From contig JAEYZX010000079.1 in assembly GCA_023427845.1 (NCBI GenBank), forward strand, positions 1-18,041: a DNA stretch of 18,041 nucleotides, given 5' to 3'. Shown here piece after piece: positions 1 through 6,177 of the stretch (the stretch's first letter is position 1; every line of letters begins with the position of its first letter). The notes beneath the pieces are model-generated. The model searched no databases, was not told the DNA's origin, and saw nothing but the letters and a program-made list of their open reading frames with translations. This stretch comes from Bacteroidota bacterium. GTDB taxonomy: Bacteria > Bacteroidota > Bacteroidia > Flavobacteriales > Flavobacteriaceae. Both the position numbers and the translations under genes were made by a program.

Positions 1-198
1 CTTTACAACGGTGGTAAAAAAGAAGTCAAAAAAGCTAAAAGCCGTCGTGGCGGAAAATCAAAAGCAGGTGCTGCTGAAGCAACTGCAAACGATGCCAAAA
101 ACGAAACCCCGGCTGAGCAGGCTCCAACAATCGAAGCCAACGATGCTCCGGCAACCGACGCTCCGGCTCAGGATACAGAAGAAAAGAAAGCAGAATAA
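1..198 (+). CDS. rplQ: 50S ribosomal protein L17, C-terminal end (partial)
   Basis: This is the last 65 codons of a gene that begins before the window, read in frame 1 to a TAA. The peptide starts LYNGGKKEVKKAKSRRGGKSK, a lysine/arginine-rich stretch, and then runs into a tail of about 40 residues rich in Ala, Glu, Pro and Asp that ends EEKKAE. Bacteroidota L17 proteins carry such a basic then acidic/Ala-rich extension after the globular domain. In flavobacteria rplQ closes the ribosomal protein/rpoA operon just before carA and eno, as here. L17 sits in the large ribosomal subunit. S16 in this phylum also has an Ala-rich tail and is the main alternative. The identification rests mostly on context because the conserved domain is outside the window. 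A strong terminator 22 nt downstream ends the operon. Confidence 0.72.
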   Translation, partial: LYNGGKKEVKKAKSRRGGKSKAGAAEATANDAKNETPAEQAPTIEANDAPATDAPAQDTEEKKAE

Positions 199-220
199 TG
201 ACTTTCGATTTTTAAATATT

Positions 221-254
221 AAGGATAAACTTCACGGTTTATCCTTTTTTTTTT
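221..254 (+). terminator. Rho-independent terminator of the rplQ operon
   Basis: AAGGATAAAC (221-230) and GTTTATCCTT (237-246) form a perfect 10-bp stem with a 6-nt loop, running into an unbroken T tract to 254. It lies 22 nt after the rplQ stop. Confidence 0.9.
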
Positions 255-350
255 ATCCCTTCTCCGGAGGGGTGGCCAGGCCGGTGTGGTGGCTCATAAT
301 CAGCCAGTGCGCCGTTGCCAAATTGTAATTGGTGCACTATGTATTTTGTG

Positions 351-440
351 AAGCTGTTCCCGCTTTCCGCTGTATCTTTTTACGGCACTCCGCAAGCTCC
401 GTAACGCCGTAAAAAGGATGCCGCTGCAATCGGGGCTAGG
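351..440. repeat. Dispersed hairpin repeat, copy 1
   Basis: A 90-base element with conserved-looking ends (AGCTGTTCCCGCTTTCCGCT at 352-371; GCCGCTGCAATCGGGGCTAGG-like end) and a variable centre. The centre is a perfect 10-bp stem, TTTTTACGGC (377-386) with GCCGTAAAAA (406-415). The ends are themselves partly complementary, so the whole element could fold as one long imperfect hairpin. A second copy lies at 17398-17477 with similar ends and a different centre stem. It has no coding potential and no transposase. I recall similar intergenic elements in Flavobacterium genomes but cannot name a published family. Confidence 0.65.
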
Positions 441-607
441 GGCTAGGGATTCAATCTTGGCTATTGTAAGCGATGATGTACTTGGGTATTTCATAGTGAT
501 GTCACCCTAGCCTGTCGAAGGGCATTATCAAATCTGCGTTAATTACTTTGCGTTAAGTCTTGTTTTCTAAATCTGTGAATCTGTGGCCAAATTCATCGTT
601 AAATATC

Positions 608-615
608 TAACTTTG
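608..615 (+). promoter_or_regulatory. Candidate -7 promoter element of carA
   Basis: TAACTTTG fits the Bacteroidota -7 consensus TAnnTTTG, 42 nt before the carA ATG. I see no clear -33 TTG at the usual 17-23 nt spacing. Confidence 0.5.
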
Positions 616-625
616 CACCCACAAC

Positions 626-650
626 AAACTGTCAACCGTAAACTGTCAAC
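626..650 (+). repeat. Two 11-bp direct repeats in the carA leader
   Basis: AAACTGTCAAC occurs at 626-636 and again at 640-650, a 14-nt period, between the candidate promoter and the carA start codon. Function unknown. Confidence 0.7.
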
Positions 651-657
651 TAACTAC

Positions 658-1776
658 ATGAAATACACAACACGACAAAAAGCAATACTTCTCCTTTCCG
701 ACGGAACCGTCTTTTATGGAAAATCGATTGGCATTGAAGGTACTACCCACGGCGAGGTGGCCTTCAACACCGGAATGACCGGCTATCAGGAAATTTTCAC
801 CGACCCGTCGTATTACGGCCAGATAATGGTCGCAACCAACGCACACATCGGGAACTACGGCGTCAACGAAACCGACATCGAAGCCGACAAAATCATGATT
901 AGCGGACTCGTATGCAAGAACTTTTCGTTCAACCATTCACGTGCGAATTCTACCGGCAGCCTTGAAGATTACTTCCGCAAACACAACCTGGTTTGCATAT
1001 CCGATGTCGATACCCGCGCACTTGTGAGCTACATCCGCGACAACGGTGCCATGAACGCAATAATCTCGACCGACGGCAAATCGGTCGACGAACTAAAGAA
1101 ACTCATAAAAGAAGTTCCCGATATGAAAGGCCTCGAGCTCGCCTCCAAAGTTTCGACAAAGGAACCGTACTATATCGGCGAGCCATCAGCAACCTACAAA
1201 ATCGCGGCACTCGATCTAGGAATCAAAAAGAACATCCTTCGCAACCTTGCCAAGCGCGACTGCTATATAAAAGTATTCCCTTACGATACGTCCTACGAGG
1301 AAATGAAACAATTCAACCCTGATGGATTCTTCCTTTCCAACGGCCCCGGCGATCCCGAACCGCTTTTGGTCGCGCAGGAAACTGCAAAGAAAATCCTTGC
1401 GGCCAACGATCCGTTATTCGGAATCTGCCTCGGTCATCAGATCCTCGGGCTCGCGAATGGCATCCCGACCTATAAAATGTTCAACGGCCACCGCGGAATA
1501 AACCATCCGGTTAAAAACGTACTTTCGGGCGAAGGCGAAATCACCTCACAAAACCATGGATTCGCGATCAGCAAAGAAGATTTATTGAAAAACCCCGATT
1601 TCGAAATCACGCACCTGCACATCAACGACGAAACCGTTGCCGGAATGCGAATGAAATCCAAAAATGCTTTCTCTGTCCAATATCATCCCGAAGCCTCGCC
1701 GGGCCCGCACGATTCGACGTATTTGTTTGATATGTTCATAGAAAATATTAAGCATGCCCACCAAGTTGAAAAGTAA
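658..1776 (+). CDS. carA: Carbamoyl-phosphate synthase small (glutaminase) subunit
   Basis: CarA hydrolyses glutamine and passes ammonia to the large subunit CarB, which makes carbamoyl phosphate for pyrimidines and arginine in the cytoplasm. The 372-residue product has the CarA N-terminal domain (about 5-135; LLLSDGTVFYGKSIG, FNTGMTGYQEIFTDPSY) and a class I glutamine amidotransferase domain (about 185-365). The catalytic triad is complete: Cys257 in GICLGHQ, His343 and Glu345 in QYHPEASPG. FLSNGPGDPEP is also present. I start at ATG 658 (MKYTTRQKAILLL), which matches the family N-terminus. An in-frame ATG at 583 would add 25 residues with no resemblance to CarA and would lie upstream of the candidate promoter. 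No Shine-Dalgarno is seen. The gene has its own terminator, and carB is not in the window. Confidence 0.97.
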   Translation: MKYTTRQKAILLLSDGTVFYGKSIGIEGTTHGEVAFNTGMTGYQEIFTDPSYYGQIMVATNAHIGNYGVNETDIEADKIMISGLVCKNFSFNHSRANSTGSLEDYFRKHNLVCISDVDTRALVSYIRDNGAMNAIISTDGKSVDELKKLIKEVPDMKGLELASKVSTKEPYYIGEPSATYKIAALDLGIKKNILRNLAKRDCYIKVFPYDTSYEEMKQFNPDGFFLSNGPGDPEPLLVAQETAKKILAANDPLFGICLGHQILGLANGIPTYKMFNGHRGINHPVKNVLSGEGEITSQNHGFAISKEDLLKNPDFEITHLHINDETVAGMRMKSKNAFSVQYHPEASPGPHDSTYLFDMFIENIKHAHQVEK

Positions 1777-1781
1777 CATAT

Positions 1782-1811
1782 ATCCGACAGCTCCCACTGT
1801 CGGATTTTTTT
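1782..1811 (+). terminator. Rho-independent terminator of carA
   Basis: ATCCGACAG (1782-1790) pairs with CTGTCGGAT (1797-1805), a 9-bp stem with a 6-nt loop, followed by seven T to 1811. It starts 5 nt after the carA stop. Confidence 0.93.
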
Positions 1812-1864
1812 ATGCGGTTAAAATTGATATGGCTTTATTATAAAAGGTACTCCACATATATAAT

Positions 1865-1872
1865 TATATTTG
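1865..1872 (+). promoter_or_regulatory. Candidate -7 promoter element of eno
   Basis: TATATTTG matches TAnnTTTG, 51 nt before the eno ATG in a very AT-rich region. No clear -33 box. Confidence 0.5.
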
Positions 1873-1923
1873 TAGTGTATTAATAAAAGTTAGATAAATA
1901 GATTCACCATTCACAATCATATT

Positions 1924-3216
1924 ATGAGCATAATCATTAAAATCCATGCCCGCCAAATTTTCGACTCCCGTGGGAATCCTACGATTGAAGTCGACGTTGT
2001 CACAGAAAACGGTGTACTGGGCCGCGCCGCAGTTCCATCAGGGGCCTCAACCGGAGAGCATGAAGCGGTCGAACTTCGCGATGGCGGAAAGAATTTCCTC
2101 GGAAAAGGCGTTTTAAAAGCGGTTAAAAATGTCAACACTTTAATTGCGGAAGAACTTCTCGGAATCTCAGTTTTTGAACAAAACCTGATCGACCGCAAAA
2201 TGATCGAACTCGACACAACGCACAACAAAGGGAATTTGGGTGCGAATGCGATACTCGGTGTTTCGCTTGCTGTTGCGAAGGCCGCGGCAAACGAATTGGG
2301 ATTGCCACTCTATAGGTATATTGGCGGAGTCTCGGCAAATACGCTTCCGGTTCCGATGATGAACATCATCAATGGTGGTTCACATTCCGATGCGCCAATC
2401 GCATTTCAGGAATTCATGATCATGCCGGTAAAGGCCAAATCGTTTTCTGAGGCGATGCAAATGGGAACTGAAATTTTCCATCAGTTGAAAAAAGGATTGC
2501 ACGACCGCAAGCTTTCAACTGCGGTAGGCGACGAAGGTGGGTTCGCACCAAATCTCGCAGGCGGGACCGAAGATGCGCTCGATTCTATCAAACAAGCGGT
2601 TGAAAACGCAGGATATAAATTTGGCGATGAAATCATGATCGCACTCGATTGCGCGGCATCAGAATTTTATGTCGACGGAAAATACGATTACAAGAAATTT
2701 GAAGGCGACGGCGGAAGGATACGTACTTCAGCCGAACAGGCCGAATACCTGGCCGAGCTTGCAAACAAATATCCGATCATCTCAATCGAAGACGGAATGC
2801 ACGAAGACGATTGGGATGGATGGAAATATCTGACCGACCTTATCGGAAATAAAGTGCAGCTGGTTGGCGACGATTTGTTCGTAACCAATGTCGAGCGTCT
2901 TGCAACCGGAATCGAAAAAGGAATTGCGAATTCCATTTTGGTCAAAGTCAACCAAATCGGAACCTTGACCGAAACGATTGCCGCTGTGAACATGGCACAC
3001 AATGCAGGATATACTTCGGTAATGTCGCACCGTTCCGGCGAAACAGAAGACACGACAATCGCCGATTTGGCCGTGGCGTTGAACTGTGGGCAGATCAAAA
3101 CCGGTTCGGCCTCGCGCTCCGACCGGATGGCAAAATACAATCAGTTGTTGCGGATTGAAGAGGAATTGGGCGATACGGCGTTTTTCCCAGGCAGGAATGC
3201 TTTCAAAATAAAATAA
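1924..3216 (+). CDS. eno: Enolase (phosphopyruvate hydratase)
   Basis: Enolase interconverts 2-phosphoglycerate and phosphoenolpyruvate in glycolysis and gluconeogenesis. The 430-residue product is full length for the family. The N-terminal domain carries ARQIFDSRGNPTIEVDV and VPSGASTGEHEA. The barrel domain has the expected catalytic residues: Glu204 in GDEGGFAPN, Mg ligands Asp242 (ALDCA), Glu289 (SIEDG) and Asp316 (VGDDLF), Lys341 in the signature ILVKVNQIGTLTE, and SHRSGETEDT. The ATG at 1924 gives the normal N-terminus. The gene stands alone between the carA terminator and the two-component genes. The terminator after it is weak, so some read-through into the kinase gene is possible. Nothing is unusual in the protein. 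Confidence 0.98.
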   Translation: MSIIIKIHARQIFDSRGNPTIEVDVVTENGVLGRAAVPSGASTGEHEAVELRDGGKNFLGKGVLKAVKNVNTLIAEELLGISVFEQNLIDRKMIELDTTHNKGNLGANAILGVSLAVAKAAANELGLPLYRYIGGVSANTLPVPMMNIINGGSHSDAPIAFQEFMIMPVKAKSFSEAMQMGTEIFHQLKKGLHDRKLSTAVGDEGGFAPNLAGGTEDALDSIKQAVENAGYKFGDEIMIALDCAASEFYVDGKYDYKKFEGDGGRIRTSAEQAEYLAELANKYPIISIEDGMHEDDWDGWKYLTDLIGNKVQLVGDDLFVTNVERLATGIEKGIANSILVKVNQIGTLTETIAAVNMAHNAGYTSVMSHRSGETEDTTIADLAVALNCGQIKTGSASRSDRMAKYNQLLRIEEELGDTAFFPGRNAFKIK

Positions 3217-3227
3217 CCAATTTCAAT

Positions 3228-3256
3228 AGATGGCGCGTTAAGAAATTAGCGGGTTT
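3228..3256 (+). terminator. Weak candidate terminator after eno
   Basis: An imperfect stem around CGCGTTAA/TTAGCG is followed by a run of six T. It is much weaker than the other terminators here and may be leaky or not real. Confidence 0.3.
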
Positions 3257-3317
3257 TTTAATTCTCGATCAAAGCCGTCAAATTCTAAATCTCTAGTCTG
3301 CAAACGGATGGAAATGT

Positions 3318-3325
3318 TACTTTTG
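3318..3325 (+). promoter_or_regulatory. Candidate -7 promoter element of the kinase operon
   Basis: TACTTTTG matches TAnnTTTG and ends only 4 nt before the ATG at 3330. If used, transcription would begin at or next to the start codon. No clear -33 box. Confidence 0.4.
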
Positions 3326-3329
3326 TTTC

Positions 3330-5303
3330 ATGCTGAAGTATTTCATTAAAATCGTTGCAGTGCCAATTTTTTTCATGCTCCTCACAATTAACGTGTCGGC
3401 GCAGTCAGAAAAAATCGACAGCTTGCTGGCGGCTTATTCAAAATCGGATAACGATATTACGCGAGCCGATCTGTTGAATTCGCTTTCCGACCAGTATAAA
3501 ACCTCAGATCCGAAATTGATGCAGGACTATGCGTCAAAAGCACTGCAACTTGCGCAGAAGATCAAATACGAAATTGCACAGGGAAACGCGCTGCTGAATT
3601 TGGGAAACGCGAACATCATTCATGGCGATTACTCGAAAGCGCTACAATATTTTGCCCGGGCACAACAGATTTTTGAAAAGGAAAATCAGACCGACACAGC
3701 CGTCAAGATAGGTCTTGCCAGGGCATACGGAAGTATGGGTGTCGTTTTTTCCGAACAAAGCAATTATGCCAAAGCACTGCAGTTCTACCTAAAAGCGGTC
3801 GGCATTACGGAAAATCTACGGGACAAAGAGAAATCTGCACGGTTGTATAACAATATCGGTGTGGTTTATCAGGCATTGAACGATGACTTTCGCGCACTTG
3901 ATTATTTCAGTAAGGCCGAGAAATGCCAAATCGAAGCCGGCGACAATTCGGCCGGAATAACCGCCACAAATATTGGTAACATCTATCTCAGACAAAAGAA
4001 TTATTCCAAAGCATTCGAACTTTACCAACGCGCGGCAAATCTATTCGAAAAGCATCCCAACCAACGCGGAATCGGCGAGCTTGCAAACAATCTTGGTCGT
4101 TATTATAAAGAAATCGGCAAAAATGATTTGGCAGCGCAACAGTTTGTGAAAGCGCTTAAAGCATTCAATTCGATTTCGGATAAATTTGGCGCGGCCGACA
4201 CGTATCTGTATTTGGCCGAAATGAATCTCGATGACCAAAAGTATGACGATGCGCTGTCAAATACGCGCAAGGCATTGTCACTTGCGACCGCTTTGCAGGT
4301 TCCCGAGCAGATCATTGCGTGCGAAAAACTCCTTAGTACCATATACGAAAAGCAAGGAAATACCGCCGAGGCTTTGCGTCATTTTCAACTGTACAGCATC
4401 GCAAAAGACAGTCTCGCGAATAATGAAAATATCCGCCGCAGCGTACAGGCCGAAATGAACTTCGATTTTGAAAAACGCGAGGCACTTCGGGAAAAAGACA
4501 ATGAAAAGCGCGAACTTCTTTACAACGAGCAAACAAAAAGGCATCAGATGCAAATGGGATTTGGTGCGCTGTTATTGCTGTTATTGTGCGGAATCGCATT
4601 TCTGGTCTATAGCAGGACACAGCTTAAAAAAACATTGACGCTCGAAAAAGAGCTTGCGGAATATGAACAAAAAGCACTGCATCTGCAGATGAACCCGCAT
4701 TTTGTTTTCAATTGCCTTGGATCGATTTCAAGTTTTATCGTGCAGAACGGAACCGATTCGGCCATCAAATACTTGTCAAAATTTTCAAAATTGATGCGGC
4801 TTACGCTGGAATATTCTAAAGAAGCGCTGATTCCGATCGATAAGGAAATCGAGAGCCTGCAGAATTACCTCGAACTTGAACAACTAAGGTTCAATCAAAA
4901 GTTCAGTTTCAGCATTACAAAAAGCAGCGAGATCGAAGACGACATGGCACTTCCGCCGCTATTGCTGCAGCCTTTTGTAGAAAACGCGATCATCCATGGA
5001 CTGATTCCCAAAAAAGATTTGGGTACTATTGACATCTCATTCGCCATTGACGGCGACTGTCTTGTTTGCACGATCACCGATAATGGGATTGGTTTCAATA
5101 CTTCGCGGGAAATAAAGGAAAGCCTGGTCAGCGTCCATAAGTCGATGGCGCTCGACATTACGCGAAAACGGCTCGAAATGATGGAAGCATCAACATCCAA
5201 AAAAGCAAAGGTCGAAATCAACGAACTTACAAGCGACAACGGCGACGTAACCGGAACAACAGTTGTTTTGAAACTCCCGATACAATTTATTATCAAATCC
5301 TGA
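3330..5303 (+). CDS. TPR-containing LytS-type sensor histidine kinase
   Basis: A 657-residue membrane sensor kinase. Residues 1-24 look like a signal peptide (hydrophobic core, ending VSAQ). Residues about 60-360 are tetratricopeptide repeats, recognisable by units such as ALLNLGNANIIHGDYSKALQYF and LYNNIGVVYQALND, and would lie in the periplasm. A charged helical stretch leads to one membrane helix (about 410-428). The cytoplasmic part has a His_kinase (LytS/YehU) domain with phosphoacceptor His457 in LQMNPHFVFN, then an ATPase domain with an N box (LLQPFVENAIIHG, about 546-558) and a G box (ITDNGIGFN, about 582-590). All parts needed for activity are present. The LytTR regulator gene starts 23 nt downstream, so the two form an operon and a cognate pair. 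The signal is unknown; TPRs suggest a protein or peptide partner. Confidence 0.92.
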   Translation: MLKYFIKIVAVPIFFMLLTINVSAQSEKIDSLLAAYSKSDNDITRADLLNSLSDQYKTSDPKLMQDYASKALQLAQKIKYEIAQGNALLNLGNANIIHGDYSKALQYFARAQQIFEKENQTDTAVKIGLARAYGSMGVVFSEQSNYAKALQFYLKAVGITENLRDKEKSARLYNNIGVVYQALNDDFRALDYFSKAEKCQIEAGDNSAGITATNIGNIYLRQKNYSKAFELYQRAANLFEKHPNQRGIGELANNLGRYYKEIGKNDLAAQQFVKALKAFNSISDKFGAADTYLYLAEMNLDDQKYDDALSNTRKALSLATALQVPEQIIACEKLLSTIYEKQGNTAEALRHFQLYSIAKDSLANNENIRRSVQAEMNFDFEKREALREKDNEKRELLYNEQTKRHQMQMGFGALLLLLLCGIAFLVYSRTQLKKTLTLEKELAEYEQKALHLQMNPHFVFNCLGSISSFIVQNGTDSAIKYLSKFSKLMRLTLEYSKEALIPIDKEIESLQNYLELEQLRFNQKFSFSITKSSEIEDDMALPPLLLQPFVENAIIHGLIPKKDLGTIDISFAIDGDCLVCTITDNGIGFNTSREIKESLVSVHKSMALDITRKRLEMMEASTSKKAKVEINELTSDNGDVTGTTVVLKLPIQFIIKS

Positions 5304-5326
5304 TCTTTCAACCTGAACCCTACCTT

Positions 5327-6088
5327 ATGATCACTGCCTTACTCATAGACGACGATGCAAACCTCCGAAACGGTATGAAAACGATGCTCCAGCGGTATGC
5401 ACCCGATTTCAGGATTCTTGGCGAAGCTGATAGTGTAGCCACGGGAATTGTCGCATTAAGCGAGCTTCAGCCACAGGTCGTATTTCTTGACATACAGCTG
5501 ACCGATGGTACCGGTTTCGATATTTTGGAACAATTGGCTCAAAAAAACGGCAAATCATCGTTTCACATCGTGTTCATAACCGCGCACGAGCAGTACGCGA
5601 TAAAAGCATTTCGTTTCAGCGCTCTCGATTTTCTTTTAAAACCGGTCGATCCTGAAGAGCTTCAGAAGGTAATCGCCAAAATAAAACACGTGCTTGAGAA
5701 AAACGACAGCTACGCGCACATCGATCTGCTGCTTGAGAACATTCGAAAGAAAGTCGATAATTTCAAGCGGATCGCATTGTCGACCTCTGATGGGATTCAT
5801 CTTTTTGAAATCAGCGATATCATCCGTTGCGAGAGTGAGGACAATTACACAAAATTTTTCATCAAAAACCATAAACCGGTTTTGATTTCGAAGACTTTGA
5901 AAGAATATGAGGATTTGCTTGGCGAACACGGATTTGAACGCATCCATCAATCGCATTTAATTAATCTCGCCTATCTGAAATCGTATATCAGAAAAGACGG
6001 TGGCTATGTGATAATGGCCGACAACACCAATCTTCCGATATCGCAGCGAAAGAAGGAACGGCTGCAGGAACTTTTAAAAACATTATAA
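5327..6088 (+). CDS. LytTR-family response regulator
   Basis: A 253-residue transcription regulator and the likely partner of the kinase 23 nt upstream. The receiver domain (about 1-120) starts with ALLIDDDANLR, has phosphoacceptor Asp55 in VVFLDIQLTDG, and the conserved Lys105 in FLLKPVDP. The C-terminal LytTR DNA-binding domain (about 146-250) shows the usual features: ISDIIRCESEDNYTKFFI, ISKTLKEYEDLL, FERIHQSHLINLAYLKSYI and LPISQRKKERL. LytTR proteins bind imperfect direct repeats in promoters. The next gene on the same strand is a surface adhesin 89 nt away with no terminator between, which makes it a candidate target or operon member. Domain assignment is sure; target genes are inference. 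Confidence 0.94.
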   Translation: MITALLIDDDANLRNGMKTMLQRYAPDFRILGEADSVATGIVALSELQPQVVFLDIQLTDGTGFDILEQLAQKNGKSSFHIVFITAHEQYAIKAFRFSALDFLLKPVDPEELQKVIAKIKHVLEKNDSYAHIDLLLENIRKKVDNFKRIALSTSDGIHLFEISDIIRCESEDNYTKFFIKNHKPVLISKTLKEYEDLLGEHGFERIHQSHLINLAYLKSYIRKDGGYVIMADNTNLPISQRKKERLQELLKTL

Positions 6089-6145
6089 TTCTAATTCATA
6101 GTCGGCGCTTGCTCGATTCGACCGTTCGCAGTGAAAGGAATAATA

Positions 6146-6153
6146 TACATTTA
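6146..6153 (+). promoter_or_regulatory. Weak candidate -7 element before the LRR surface protein
   Basis: TACATTTA differs from TAnnTTTG only at the last base and lies 24 nt before the ATG. A TTCG at 6125-6128 sits 17 nt upstream as a poor -33 match. Read-through from the regulator gene is an alternative. Confidence 0.28.
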
Positions 6154-6177
6154 GTCAAAATTTACAAATCATGCATT

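Larger units (their letters stand above)
255..657. other. Intergenic region between rplQ and carA
   Basis: About 400 bases without a credible gene. It holds a G-rich stretch (about 260-300), a dispersed hairpin repeat (351-440), a short direct repeat of GGGGCTAGG type (432-448), and the carA promoter and leader (608-657). The frames open on either strand here have no recognisable protein content. Confidence 0.75.

Noticed and set aside
11..328. Open frame of 105 codons overlapping the rplQ end
   Set aside because: It is out of frame with the rplQ peptide, runs through the rplQ terminator, and has no recognisable domain.
583..657. Longer carA start at ATG 583
   Set aside because: The extra 25 residues do not resemble CarA and lie upstream of the candidate promoter at 608.
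2688..3140. Minus-strand open frame of 150 codons inside eno
   Set aside because: Lies entirely within a well-supported enolase gene and has no family motif.
4895..5311. Minus-strand open frame of 138 codons inside the kinase gene
   Set aside because: Opposes the conserved ATPase domain and has no recognisable motif.
6121..6129. LytTR binding site ahead of the LRR surface protein
   Set aside because: ACCGTTCGC resembles one half site, but no second copy lies about 21 nt away, and a single short match is expected by chance.
6109..6177. TTG start for the LRR surface protein
   Set aside because: The signal peptide begins at ATG 6178; an extension would bury it.
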